DNA of 64,000 bases from assembly GCA_963771655.1 (NCBI GenBank), contig CAVYUG010000004.1, positions 1 through 64,000 on the forward strand, written 5' to 3'. This stretch comes from JAWVFM01 sp963771655 (GTDB taxonomy: Bacteria; Actinomycetota; Thermoleophilia; Solirubrobacterales; 70-9). Positions 26,970-35,227 of this stretch are shown in pieces. A model generated the notes under the pieces. The model had not been told where the DNA came from. It saw nothing but the letters and a program-made list of their open reading frames with translations, and did not search any database. Position 1 is the stretch's first letter; every line of letters starts with the position of its first letter. The position numbers and the translations under genes are program-made.

Positions 26970-27931
26970 GACGGGCCCTCGAGCTCGGCCAGGCCGTCGG
27001 CACGAGCCTTGACCGGCGCGTAGCCGAGCTCGCGCTTTGCCTTCGAGATGTCGATCGTGCACTCCTGCGAGGAGACCCAGACGGTGAAGCGGGAGAGCGG
27101 CGGCCGGCCCCGGAGCGGAAAGACGCGCCAGGCGGTCTCGCTGGCGGCGGCGATCGTCTCAGCGAGCGCCCCGGGCACGTTCCGCGTCGGGGGCTCGAGG
27201 CCCTGGGTGCGGATGAGCTCGGAGAGGAAGTCGCGGAAGACGACCCGCTCGTCGTCGGTGACGAAGTAGATCTCTCCGTCGCCGCCGCGCTCGGCGCCCA
27301 AGCGCAGCCCGTGGACCACGTTCTCGACGTGGGCGGTGTCGGTCAGCTGGCGGCCGCCGCCGATCCACGCGAACCGTCCCCCGCGCACCATCGACGCGAT
27401 CTCGGGCAGAAGCGTCGTGTCCCCGGCTCCCCACACGAACCTGGGCCGCACGATCACGCGCTCGATGCCCGACTCGGCCAGCACGGCCTCCTCGGCGAGG
27501 GCCTTGCTCCGGGAGTAGGGCGCCTTCGAATCGGTTCGCCTCGGGGTCGTCTCGTCGACCTCGACGAGGGGGTCGCCCGCGATGAGGACCGCCTCGGTCG
27601 AAACGTGCACGATGCGGCGCACGCCGGCGGCCGCGCACCCGCGCACCGCGTTGCGCGTGCCGTCGATGTTCACGCGCTCGAACTCCTCCCAGGGGCCGGA
27701 GTCCTCGACCTTGGCGGCGGAGTGGAAGGCGACCTCGCAGCCGGCAGCCCCGGCCTCGATCGAGGCGCGATCGGTCACGTCCCCGCGGACGGGCTCCGCG
27801 CCGAGGGCGGCGACCGCCTCGGCCGCGGCGTCGGAGCGGGCGAGCGCCCGGACCTCGTCGCCAGCGGCTTTGAGGCTCTGGATCAGCCGGCCGCCGACGA
27901 ACCCCGAGCCGCCGGTGACGAATGCCCTCAA
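26966..27931 (-). CDS. NAD-dependent epimerase/dehydratase family protein
   Basis: 321-aa extended SDR: TGGSGFVGGRL cofactor loop, GDVTD, FHSAAKV, HVSTEAV, and catalytic YSRSK; TDTAHVENVVHGL near the end is the usual downstream motif. It resembles sterol/nucleotide-sugar dehydrogenase-type epimerases; the substrate is unclear. TTG start at 27931. Translationally coupled to ppk2. Confidence 0.85.
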   Translation of the reverse strand: MRAFVTGGSGFVGGRLIQSLKAAGDEVRALARSDAAAEAVAALGAEPVRGDVTDRASIEAGAAGCEVAFHSAAKVEDSGPWEEFERVNIDGTRNAVRGCAAAGVRRIVHVSTEAVLIAGDPLVEVDETTPRRTDSKAPYSRSKALAEEAVLAESGIERVIVRPRFVWGAGDTTLLPEIASMVRGGRFAWIGGGRQLTDTAHVENVVHGLRLGAERGGDGEIYFVTDDERVVFRDFLSELIRTQGLEPPTRNVPGALAETIAAASETAWRVFPLRGRPPLSRFTVWVSSQECTIDISKAKRELGYAPVKARADGLAELEGPS

Positions 27932-27966
27932 GGTCGGCCCTCCACATGCCGAGGCTAACTCATGGA

Positions 27967-28773
27967 ATGGTGCCGTTCCTAGGGGAGCATCTCCTCCACA
28001 TCGTCCCCGGTCTCATCGTCCTCACCGGCATCGGGTGGGCGCTGTACGTCTGGGTGGCCGAGCCGCCGCGCGGCGACGGCGAGCGTGAGCGCTGGCTCAG
28101 TGCCCGCGAGCGCCGTCGCGCGGAGCGTCGCGATGGCGACGTCGATCCGCGGATCGCGCGGCGCGGGCTCATCGCCCTGATCCCGCTGATCGCCGCCGCG
28201 GCGACGGGTGGGGTCGTCTACGGGATCGAGCTCGCCGGGAGCTCGCCCGGAGCGGGCATCGCGTGGATCCACGCTGGGGTCGCCACGCTGGCGACGCTGC
28301 TCGTCGCGATGAAGCTCGCCGAGGTCGGCATGCGCCGGATCCGGTCGGGCCTGCGCCCCGGCATCGTCGCCCAGACGCTGGCGTCGCTCGCGCTCGCCGC
28401 TCTCATGCCGCCGCTCCTCATCACGGGGGTGATCCTGCTCGTGGATCCCTCGGCCGGATCGTTCTCGGCCTACGCTCACCTCATCGCGAGCGGCTGGTGG
28501 ACGCTGCTCCTCGCGGCGCACCTGAGGCGTTACCTGGCACGGGCGCTCCGGGACGTGAATAACTTGCGGACGGCTTCGCCGTCCTTACATGCTGCTTTCG
28601 GACCTAAAGGCCCGAACCGCCAGACATTGGGAGCGGGCGGGCTAGCTGGCGAGGCTGGTCCGGGGTTGACCTCCCAGCGCCCTGCTCCCGGGCTGCGCCC
28701 CGGTCGCACGACCGAGCGGCCGCAGGTTGCCGCTACCGGTCGGCGGCACTCATCGCCGCGCCTCGCACGGTAG
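27967..28773 (+). CDS. Four-helix membrane protein with odd C-terminal tail
   Basis: About 268 aa. Helices lie near residues 8-28, 70-92, 104-122 and 135-158, with a fifth hydrophobic stretch before LRRYLARALRDV. No family is certain; the layout resembles small cytochrome b561/DUF4405-like proteins, as in the gene at 36697. After residue ~198 the frame runs through repeat A2 and a basic Pro/Arg-rich 70-residue tail that is not protein-like. Either the original stop was lost when the repeat arrived, or the tail is simply not conserved. ATG at 27967 is chosen, with GTG at 27970 possible. Confidence 0.55.
   Translation: MVPFLGEHLLHIVPGLIVLTGIGWALYVWVAEPPRGDGERERWLSARERRRAERRDGDVDPRIARRGLIALIPLIAAAATGGVVYGIELAGSSPGAGIAWIHAGVATLATLLVAMKLAEVGMRRIRSGLRPGIVAQTLASLALAALMPPLLITGVILLVDPSAGSFSAYAHLIASGWWTLLLAAHLRRYLARALRDVNNLRTASPSLHAAFGPKGPNRQTLGAGGLAGEAGPGLTSQRPAPGLRPGRTTERPQVAATGRRHSSPRLAR
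28562..28618. repeat. Double-hairpin repeat, family A copy 2
   Basis: Same layout and length as 11152-11208: GGACGGC-TTC-GCCGTCC (28568-28584), the identical core CTTACATGCTGCTTTCGGA, then CGGACC-TAAA-GGCCCG (28599-28614, one mismatch). It lies inside the 3' part of the membrane protein ORF. Confidence 0.7.
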
Positions 28774-28793
28774 AGAAGCCACCGGACAAGAGC

Positions 28794-28802
28794 AAAAAAA
28801 AA
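28794..28802 (-). terminator. T9 tract, possible end of a minus-strand transcript
   Basis: Nine consecutive A on the plus strand, read as T9 after CCCGGGCCCG on the minus strand. This is the strongest T tract in a very GC-rich window. The 233-base gap 28774-29006 has no convincing gene; it contains this tract, unassigned sequence and the STAS terminator hairpin, so a small minus-strand RNA ending here is possible but unproven. Confidence 0.3.
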
Positions 28803-28980
28803 CGGGCCCGGGGGTGACGACCTTGCCTGCTCCCGCGCGTAGCCTGCGCACGAAATAAGCCTTGTCAGTCACCTTTGAGAGCCGCTTCGCGCTTGGCTTT
28901 CGCGGGCTGCGCTCTCTCCCGGACCGCGCAAGCGACCCTACAACAGCACACCCGGACGCGCGAGGCGCATTTGCGCATTT

Positions 28981-29001
28981 TGCGGAGAGAAGATCTCCGC
29001 A
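28981..29001 (-). terminator. Hairpin after the STAS gene
   Basis: An 8-bp perfect stem TGCGGAGA / TCTCCGCA with a 5-base loop lies 5 bases past the STAS stop codon; in the transcript direction it is followed by AAAATGCGC, not a T tract. Probable terminator. Confidence 0.5.
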
Positions 29002-29006
29002 GACGG

Positions 29007-29363
29007 CTAGCTCTGCTCGAGCCCCATCGCGGCGAGCGCCTCGTCGCGCGTTCCCACCACGGGAATCGACTGGTCGATGGCGGTGATCCGAAGCAGGTCC
29101 CGAAGGTGGCCCTCCGGGCATGCGATGCGCACGGACCCGCCGGTGTGGGACACCTCCTGTGCCCCGTGAAGGATCGCCGACAGCCCGGCGGAGTCGATGA
29201 AGTCACATTCCGACAGGTCGATGACCACGCGGCCCTCCGGCGCGGGCTCGAGCTTCGAGAGGGCCTCGGTGAGCTGCTCGGCGTTGGCGAGATCGAGCTC
29301 GCCCTGCAGCCTCACGACGCGCGCCTGCCCCTCCGAGGCGATGTCGATGGCCAGGTCGCTCAT
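29007..29363 (-). CDS. STAS-domain anti-sigma factor antagonist
   Basis: 118 aa, single STAS domain: RLQGELDLANAEQL, VVIDLSECDFIDSAGLSAIL (the phosphorylatable Ser is in DSAGL) and a final helix TRDEALAAMG. Proteins of this type bind anti-sigma kinases and are switched off by Ser phosphorylation. No anti-sigma or sigma gene is adjacent. ATG at 29363 fits the domain start; the ORF extends upstream without similarity. Confidence 0.85.
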   Translation of the reverse strand: MSDLAIDIASEGQARVVRLQGELDLANAEQLTEALSKLEPAPEGRVVIDLSECDFIDSAGLSAILHGAQEVSHTGGSVRIACPEGHLRDLLRITAIDQSIPVVGTRDEALAAMGLEQS

Positions 29364-29480
29364 CGGGCCCGAGCCTAGTAGATCGGCGAGGGGGGCGAAT
29401 TCGACGCGGTTGGTCACTTATCGCCCCTATAGGGGCAGCAATCGACCACTCGCTGGCTTGGCGTCTCGCTGCGGAGCAGC

Positions 29481-30335
29481 ATGGGCAGATCACTCACGCA
29501 CAACTGCGGCGGCTCGGGTACAGCGGGAAGGCGATTCGCCACCGCATCGCGGGGCCGTCTCCACCCCAGCTGCTATCGCGGCGTGTACACAGTCGGACGT
29601 CCCGGCGCGACAAGGCTCGGCAAGTGGATGGCCGCGGTTCTCGCGGGCGGGACCGAGGCCGGACTCAGCTTCGAGAGCGCCGCCGTGCTCTGGGGGATGC
29701 GTGACGATAGAGAGGGCCCGATCGAGATCTCCGTGCCCACGTCCAGGCGCGTGCGCCAGCGCGGTCTCATCGCCCATCGCCGCCGACCGCTCATCGAGGA
29801 CCTGACGCGTCATCAGGGCATCCCCGTGACCACTCCTGCGCGCACGCTCATCGATCTCGCCACACGGCTTCGACCCGGGGAGCTCGACGCCGCGGTCAAC
29901 GAGGCGGACAAGCTCGACCTCGTCGATCCTGAAGCGCTCCGTCAGATAGTCAGCGAGAGGAACGGCCTTCCAGGCGTCGCCCGCCTACGCCGCCTCCTCG
30001 GTCAAGAGACCTTCTCCCTAACTGACTCAGAGCTGGAGCGGCGCTTCCTTCCCTTGGCACGACGAGCCGGCTTGCCGCCTCCACTGACCCAGGAGCACCT
30101 TCACGGCCTCCGCGTCGACCTCTACTGGCCCGAGCTCGCCCTGGTGGTCGAGACCGATGGACTCCGGTACCACCGAACGCCGGCGCAGCAGGGGCGTGAC
30201 CGTCTACGCGACCAAATCCTGACGGCGGCCGGGCTCGCCGTCCTTCGCTTCACCCACCGGCAGGTGCGGTACGAGGCAGGGAGCGTCGTGGCGACGCTCG
30301 CGAAGGTCGCCGCTCGCCTACGCCGCCAGGCGTAG
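29481..30335 (+). CDS. DUF559-type protein with N-terminal winged-helix region, frameshifted 5' end
   Basis: The protein has an N-terminal AbiEi-like region (GRLHPSCYRGVYTVGRPGATR), a middle PVTTPARTLIDLA segment and a C-terminal DUF559 endonuclease-like fold (VDLYWPELALVVETDGLRYHRTP, QILTAAGLAVLRFTHRQV). The first 24 residues from ATG 29481 are in the wrong frame: from about 29435 another frame reads HSLAWRLAAEQHGQITHAQL and LGYSGKAIRHRIA, joining GRLHP if one G is removed from the run at 29549-29552. No canonical start is visible for that upstream part. DUF559 resembles the Vsr/restriction endonuclease fold, but the cellular role is unknown. A palindrome CCCCTATAGGGG lies just upstream. Confidence 0.6.
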   Translation: MGRSLTHNCGGSGTAGRRFATASRGRLHPSCYRGVYTVGRPGATRLGKWMAAVLAGGTEAGLSFESAAVLWGMRDDREGPIEISVPTSRRVRQRGLIAHRRRPLIEDLTRHQGIPVTTPARTLIDLATRLRPGELDAAVNEADKLDLVDPEALRQIVSERNGLPGVARLRRLLGQETFSLTDSELERRFLPLARRAGLPPPLTQEHLHGLRVDLYWPELALVVETDGLRYHRTPAQQGRDRLRDQILTAAGLAVLRFTHRQVRYEAGSVVATLAKVAARLRRQA

Positions 30336-30872
30336 CTCGAGCTGGGTGCCGCGGCCGTCCGCGGGGGTCGCTCGGCGAGCTTCCAGCGCCTCGGCGTACG
30401 CGCCGTGGAGCGCGCTCGACGGCGCGATTCCCTCGACCCCGTAGGCCTCCTCCATCGCTTGGCGAAGCGTTTCACGGAAGACGGGGCCGTGCCAGCGGCG
30501 GCCGCCCGGCTCGGACCCGCAGTGCAGGTGGACCAGCTCGTGGAGGAGGGTCTCGCGGAGGTCTCCGGGGCGGATGCCCGGGTAGGCCGTCACCGAGATG
30601 CGCCATTCCCCGGGAACCGCGAACCCGAGCCGCTGCGGACGGCGCCGGGCCCGACGAATGCGAATCAGCGGCGCCCGCTTGCCGAGTGAGCCACCCGCGA
30701 ACACGGGGAGCCTCCGCAACCACTCCGCCTCCCGCTCGACGTCGATCCCCGCGACGTTGACCCGACCTCGGGGCCTCCTCGATCCTGGCACCCGCGGCAA
30801 GCTAGTCGCCGTCGCGGCGGCGCCGCGACGCTCGCGATAACGGAAACTCCACCGCCGCCCGAACTCGAGCAT
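30318..30872 (-). CDS. SprT-like zinc metallopeptidase
   Basis: The C-terminal half has the zinc motif LLHELVHLHCG (HExxH) and a following WHGPVFRETL, typical of SprT/M48-like peptidases that act on proteins, sometimes DNA-crosslinked ones. ATG at 30872 would share bases with the start of the divergent chromate transporter gene, leaving no room for promoters; GTG at 30791 is a plausible shorter start (~157 aa). The 3' end overlaps the DUF559 gene by 18 bases. Function beyond a likely zinc protease is unknown. Confidence 0.68.
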   Translation of the reverse strand: MLEFGRRWSFRYRERRGAAATATSLPRVPGSRRPRGRVNVAGIDVEREAEWLRRLPVFAGGSLGKRAPLIRIRRARRRPQRLGFAVPGEWRISVTAYPGIRPGDLRETLLHELVHLHCGSEPGGRRWHGPVFRETLRQAMEEAYGVEGIAPSSALHGAYAEALEARRATPADGRGTQLELRLAA

Positions 30873-32016
30873 GAGCGCGACGCTGGACACCCCCGCCTCG
30901 ATCTTCTTCCGCTTCCTGCGCTTTGGGGCGCTCGCCTGGGGCGGGCCCGCTGCGCAGATCGCGATGATCAAGCGCGAGTGCGTCGACCAGGAGCGGTGGA
31001 TCTCGGACGAGAGCTTCACCAAGCTCCTGGCCGTCTACCAGGTGCTGCCGGGGCCCGAGGCGCACGAGCTCTGCGTCTACTTCGGCCGCCAGCGCGGCGG
31101 CAAGCTCGGCGGCTTCGCGGCCGGGTTGGGGTTCATGCTGCCGGGCTTCGTCCTCATGCTCGGGCTTTCGGCGCTCTACGTCGAAGCCCACCTGGCCGGG
31201 CACCTCGAGGGCCTCTTCTATGGGTTGACCGCGGCCGTCGCCGGGCTCGTTGCCAGGGCGCTCGTGCGCTTCGCGGACAGCTTCGTCACCGACGTTCCGC
31301 TTGCCCTCATCGCCATCGCCGCGTTCGTCGTCACCCTTGCGCTGTCGGCGAGCTTCGTGCTTGTCCTGCTCGGCGGAGGGCTCCTCTACGAGCTGTGGAC
31401 CAACGGTCGCCGCTGGGTTGGGCGCGCGAGCTCGCTCTCTCCGCTGGCCGTCGCGCTCGTGCTCACGGGCGCGGTCTCGGTCTCGCTCGTTGGCCAGACG
31501 TTCCTGGAGGGCTTGAAGGCCGGCCTCCTCACCTTCGGCGGCGCCTACACGGTGATCCCGTTCCTCCACGACACGGCCGTCAACGGGCACCATTGGCTGA
31601 CGAACGGACAGTTCGTCGACGGCCTCGCGATCGGCGGGATCCTCCCCGCCCCGCTCATCATCTTCTCGACCTTCGTGGGCTACCTGGCCGCTGGCCTCGG
31701 GGGAGCGTTGGCGATCACCGTCGGCATCTTCCTGCCCGCCTTCGTCTTCCCGATCTTCCTGCACCGCTACCTCGTCGCCGTCGCCGAGAACGAGCGGCTG
31801 CGCCCGTTCCTGCTCGGCGTCGCCGCGGCCGTCGTCGGGCTGATCGCCGCCGTCACCGTCCAGATCGTGAAGACCAGCGTCGTCGACATCTACACGGCGC
31901 TGATGGCGATCGCGACCTTCGCGATCCTCTTGCGGTTCCACGCCAAGATGACCGTCCTCTACGTGGTCCTGGGCTGCGGGGCCGTCGGGGCGGTGCTCCA
32001 GCTCACCGTCGTCTGA
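30871..32016 (+). CDS. chrA: Chromate transporter ChrA family
   Basis: 381-aa membrane protein with two homologous CHR halves. The first shows FLRFGALAWGGPAAQIAMI and YQVLPGPEAHELCVYFG; the second repeats the pattern with GLLTFGGAYTVIPFL and GGILPAPLIIFSTFVGYL. Length fits the long-chain ChrA proteins, which expel chromate and possibly other oxyanions. No regulator is nearby. ATG at 30871 overlaps the possible SprT start. Confidence 0.85.
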   Translation: MSATLDTPASIFFRFLRFGALAWGGPAAQIAMIKRECVDQERWISDESFTKLLAVYQVLPGPEAHELCVYFGRQRGGKLGGFAAGLGFMLPGFVLMLGLSALYVEAHLAGHLEGLFYGLTAAVAGLVARALVRFADSFVTDVPLALIAIAAFVVTLALSASFVLVLLGGGLLYELWTNGRRWVGRASSLSPLAVALVLTGAVSVSLVGQTFLEGLKAGLLTFGGAYTVIPFLHDTAVNGHHWLTNGQFVDGLAIGGILPAPLIIFSTFVGYLAAGLGGALAITVGIFLPAFVFPIFLHRYLVAVAENERLRPFLLGVAAAVVGLIAAVTVQIVKTSVVDIYTALMAIATFAILLRFHAKMTVLYVVLGCGAVGAVLQLTVV

Positions 32017-32069
32017 TGAGGGCGCGATCTTGAGGAGCGCCTCGAGCGCTGGCTCGCGGCGCCGGCCGG

Positions 32070-32519
32070 CTAGAGCCCGTTGAAGAAGTCCTCGATCTGA
32101 CCGATGACGTCCTGCGCCTCCCCGAAGAGCGTGCTCGCGTTCCTGACCGCGGCGACCACCTGGTCGGCCGGGAGGCCCTCGGCGACGCGGTGAAGGCCGG
32201 TGGCGACGATTTCCGGAATCGCCCCGGCCCGCTCGGCATCATCGATCGCCCGGATCAAGCCGGCGCGGAGGGCGTCGCCGAGGTGCGGGTCGTTGATGAA
32301 GCGCTCGCGGCCCTGCGGCGTCGCGAGCGCGAGCGCCAGCGTCTCGCGCGAAACGTGCAGGTCGCAGGCCGTGCCGTCGAGTGCCGAGAGGGTTATCTGC
32401 TGGGCGATCTCGTCGAGGCCGCTCGGAGAGCGCCACTCCCGCGGCTGGCAGGGGTCGCGCACGGGCTTTGGCTCATACGACGCGCCGCCGAGAGCCAGGG
32501 AGGTGACGACGAGCGCCAC
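32070..32519 (-). CDS. Exported protein of unknown function
   Basis: 149 aa from GTG at 32519. The N-terminus (MALVVTSLALGG) looks like the end of a signal; upstream in-frame codons (ALIAGAIAASVALVV) would complete it, but there is no canonical start there. The rest is helical, with two Cys (DPCQPREW and TACDLHV) and no recognised domain. It follows the MFS transporter gene by 43 bases on the same strand and may be part of its operon. Confidence 0.5.
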   Translation of the reverse strand: MALVVTSLALGGASYEPKPVRDPCQPREWRSPSGLDEIAQQITLSALDGTACDLHVSRETLALALATPQGRERFINDPHLGDALRAGLIRAIDDAERAGAIPEIVATGLHRVAEGLPADQVVAAVRNASTLFGEAQDVIGQIEDFFNGL

Positions 32520-32562
32520 GGAGGCCGCGATGGCGCCCGCGATGAGGGCCCGTCCGTCAAGC

Positions 32563-33861
32563 TCACAGCTCCACCCTGCGGCGGGCGAGGCCGATCGGAA
32601 TGAGGGCGGCGAGGCCGAAGGCCGCCGCGATCAGGAACGACGCGCTGAATGCGCGCGTCGCGGCGCGGTCGAGCTGGTCCTGAAGCTTCGACTCCAGCGC
32701 GAGCGCGCCCGAGCGCTCCACGGGATCGCTCGGAAGGGGCTCGAAGGCCGGAGCGACGACGGGCACCTTTCCCTCCTCGGAAGTCAGCTGGTCGTGGAGC
32801 GCGTTGGCGAGATCGATCTTGAAGAGCGCGGGAAGCCGGGCGTCCAGGAGCGCGGCGGTGCCCGCCTGCTCTGCCGCGTCGCGCTGCTCGACGAGATCAG
32901 AGGTGAAGACGGGGATGAGCACGAGAAGGCCCGCGACCACACCCGCGTGGCGCGCGGCGATGGTCCAGCCTCCGTGGATCGCCTGCGGCGACCGCCCGGC
33001 GAGCGCCGTCTCCGTGAGCGCGGAGAGCACGAGGGCGAGGCCGGCTCCCACGAGGATCTGCGAGGGGAATGTCGCGACGATGAGCGCCTTTGGCAGGAGG
33101 CCCAGTCCCGCGAGCCCGCCGCCGACGAGGATCGCTCCGGCGGCCGCCCGGGCCCGCGCGTCCTCGACCCTCCGCGCGAGCGGGCTCGTCGCGAGCGCCG
33201 CGAGCGGCATGACGGTAACCGCGAGGGCCGCGACGATCGGCGAGTGGCGCCACCCGTCGATCAGCAGCAGGACGATCAGGAAGAGGGCCGCCGCGAGCGC
33301 CGCCGACACGAGGCCGAGAGCCACGTTCGCCGCCAGGTGCGGCCGACCCGCCGCGCGGACCTCGCCCGCAATCGTCCCGGGGCGCGCCTCGCGAAGGGCA
33401 AGGCCCGCCACCGGCGCGGCGACGACCGCGGCGATCGGCACCTGGACGAGGAAGATCGACTGCCAGGACACGAGCTCTGTCAGCACGCCGCCTACGGCCG
33501 GGCCGATCGCGGCCCCCACGGCCCCCGCCGTCGCCCAGACGGTCGCCGCTCTCCGCTCGGATCCGACACGCGAGGGAAGCAGCTCGAGCGCCCCGGTAAC
33601 GGCCGCGGCGCCGCCGAGGGCCTGCACGCAGCGAGCCGCGATCAGCGTCGCGATGCCCGGCGACAGACCGCAGGCGAGACTGCCACCCGCGAAGATCGTC
33701 AGGCCCGCAGCCATCGCCCGGGCCGGCCCGATGCGCCGAGCGGCCAGGGCCGCAGGCACCGCGGCCGCGGCGAGAACGATGTTGAAGGCGATGAGGACCC
33801 AGGTGACCGAGCTCACCGAGACGTTGAAGTCGCGGTAGATCTCGGGCAGCGCCAGCACCAC
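32563..33861 (-). CDS. MFS drug/H+ antiporter-like transporter, start unclear
   Basis: About 12-14 helices. It shows the MFS motif RRIGPARAMAAGLTIFAGGSLACGL and the antiporter motif GAAIGPAVGGVL typical of DHA-type exporters. A ~100-residue soluble loop (LPALFKIDLANALHDQL...) lies before the last helix. GTG at 33861 cuts into helix 1: in-frame sequence upstream to about 33915 (VALALAVAVGLVLADGS) belongs to that helix, yet no ATG, GTG or TTG is found there before an in-frame stop. A frameshift or unusual start near 33915-33985 is likely. Nothing else is seen in the 180-base gap to the next gene. Confidence 0.78.
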   Translation of the reverse strand: MVLALPEIYRDFNVSVSSVTWVLIAFNIVLAAAAVPAALAARRIGPARAMAAGLTIFAGGSLACGLSPGIATLIAARCVQALGGAAAVTGALELLPSRVGSERRAATVWATAGAVGAAIGPAVGGVLTELVSWQSIFLVQVPIAAVVAAPVAGLALREARPGTIAGEVRAAGRPHLAANVALGLVSAALAAALFLIVLLLIDGWRHSPIVAALAVTVMPLAALATSPLARRVEDARARAAAGAILVGGGLAGLGLLPKALIVATFPSQILVGAGLALVLSALTETALAGRSPQAIHGGWTIAARHAGVVAGLLVLIPVFTSDLVEQRDAAEQAGTAALLDARLPALFKIDLANALHDQLTSEEGKVPVVAPAFEPLPSDPVERSGALALESKLQDQLDRAATRAFSASFLIAAAFGLAALIPIGLARRRVEL

Positions 33862-34041
33862 GACCGAGCCGTCGGCGAGGACGAGGCCGACCGCTACCGC
33901 GAGCGCGAGCGCTACCGGCTCAGGCCGACGTGAAACGGCCCGCCTCCTCGGAGCCGCCGTAGTGGAGAAAGCAGAGGATCGTCGTCATAGTCACTGCTTT
34001 GGTCGCGGCGATTATCGCCGCCGTGCAAGCATGGCCGCTCG

Positions 34042-35112
34042 ATGACCGACTTCCTCGTCATGCGAAAGGACCTCCGCGAGTCGAAGATCGACGAGTCGGA
34101 GCCGCCGGAGCCGGCGGAAGGCCAGGCGCTTCTGCGGGTCGACAGGTTCGGGCTGACGGCGAACAACATCACCTACGGCGTCTTCGGCGACGCGATGAGC
34201 TACTGGAACTTCTTCCCGGTCGATGCCGAGGGCTGGGGCCGCGTCCCGATGTGGGGATTTGCCGAGGTGACGGCGAGCAACGCCGAGGGCGTCGGGAAGG
34301 GCAGCCGCGTCTACGGCTACCTGCCGCCGTCGTCGCACCTCGTGGTGACGCCCGCCGACGCGGACGAGCGGGGCTTCGTCGACGCATCGCCGCACCGCGC
34401 GGAGCTCCCCTCGGCCTACCAGCGCTACCTCACGACCGCTACCGACCCGTTCTACCGCGACGACACCGAGGAGCTGCAGATGCTCCTGCGACCGCTCTAC
34501 TTCACCTCGTTCCTGATCGACGACCAGCTCGACGACGACGGGCTCGCGACCGAGGGCCCCGTGATGATCTCGAGCGCCTCGAGCAAGACGGCGATCGGAG
34601 CCGCGTTCCTGCTCGCCCAGCGCGACGGTGTGGAGGTCGTCGGCCTCACCTCGCCGCGCAGCGCGGAGTTCGTCGAGGAGCTCGGCATCTACGACCGGAC
34701 GGTGCTCTACGAGGACATCCCCACCCTCGAGGCCAGGCGGGCGACCTTCGTCGACGTCGCCGGCGACGGCGATGTGCGCCGGGCGGTCCACGAACGCTTC
34801 GGCGACGAGCTTGCGCACAGCATGGCCGTCGGCGCCACCCACTGGGAGGAGATGGGCGCGGCGCCCGGCGAGCTTCCGGGGCCCACGCCGACCCTGTTCT
34901 TCGCCCCCGACCGCGTCGTCAAGCGATCCGATGACTGGGGCCGAGGGGGCCTCGAGAACCGGGTCGCCGACGCGTGGCACCCCTTCTGCGCGTGGGTGGA
35001 CGGCTGGCTCGAGGTCCGTCGAGGGGAGGGCTTCGACGCGGTCCAGGCCGCGTATCTCGACGTCCTCGAGGGCCGAGTCGACCCGCGAACCGCGCACGTC
35101 CTCTCGCTCTAG
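34042..35112 (+). CDS. DUF2855 family protein
   Basis: 356 aa matching the DUF2855 family, which has an alcohol-dehydrogenase-like fold: LTANNITYGVFGDAMSYWNFFP and GRVPMWGFAEV near the start are the family hallmarks, followed by SASSKTAIGAAFLLA (Rossmann-like) and FVDVAGDGDVR. Enzymatic activity is unknown. Start ATG at 34042. It stands 115 bases before the P450 gene on the same strand. Confidence 0.82.
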   Translation: MTDFLVMRKDLRESKIDESEPPEPAEGQALLRVDRFGLTANNITYGVFGDAMSYWNFFPVDAEGWGRVPMWGFAEVTASNAEGVGKGSRVYGYLPPSSHLVVTPADADERGFVDASPHRAELPSAYQRYLTTATDPFYRDDTEELQMLLRPLYFTSFLIDDQLDDDGLATEGPVMISSASSKTAIGAAFLLAQRDGVEVVGLTSPRSAEFVEELGIYDRTVLYEDIPTLEARRATFVDVAGDGDVRRAVHERFGDELAHSMAVGATHWEEMGAAPGELPGPTPTLFFAPDRVVKRSDDWGRGGLENRVADAWHPFCAWVDGWLEVRRGEGFDAVQAAYLDVLEGRVDPRTAHVLSL

Positions 35113-35184
35113 GGACAGCGGCGGTCGCCGCGACCCGGGGCCCTTGGGCGTGACCTCGGCCATTCCGGGGGTGATTCCCTTGGG

Positions 35185-35200
35185 GGTGATCAAGGTCACA
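35185..35200. promoter_or_regulatory. CRP-like site upstream of the P450 gene
   Basis: GGTGATCAAGGTCACA differs from the TGTGA-N6-TCACA consensus in one arm (GGTGA). It ends 27 bases before the P450 start. A weaker candidate than the 24580 site. Confidence 0.4.
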
Positions 35201-35227
35201 CAAACCTCGACATCAAATCGTGTAACA

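Noticed and set aside
28803..28979. Signal recognition particle RNA on the minus strand
   Set aside because: A GTCCGG...GCAGCC stretch is faintly similar, but the conserved helix-8 motif and pairing are missing.
32200..33933. 577-codon open frame opposite the MFS gene
   Set aside because: Composition is Arg/Glu/Asp-rich without domains; the MFS protein is clear on the other strand.
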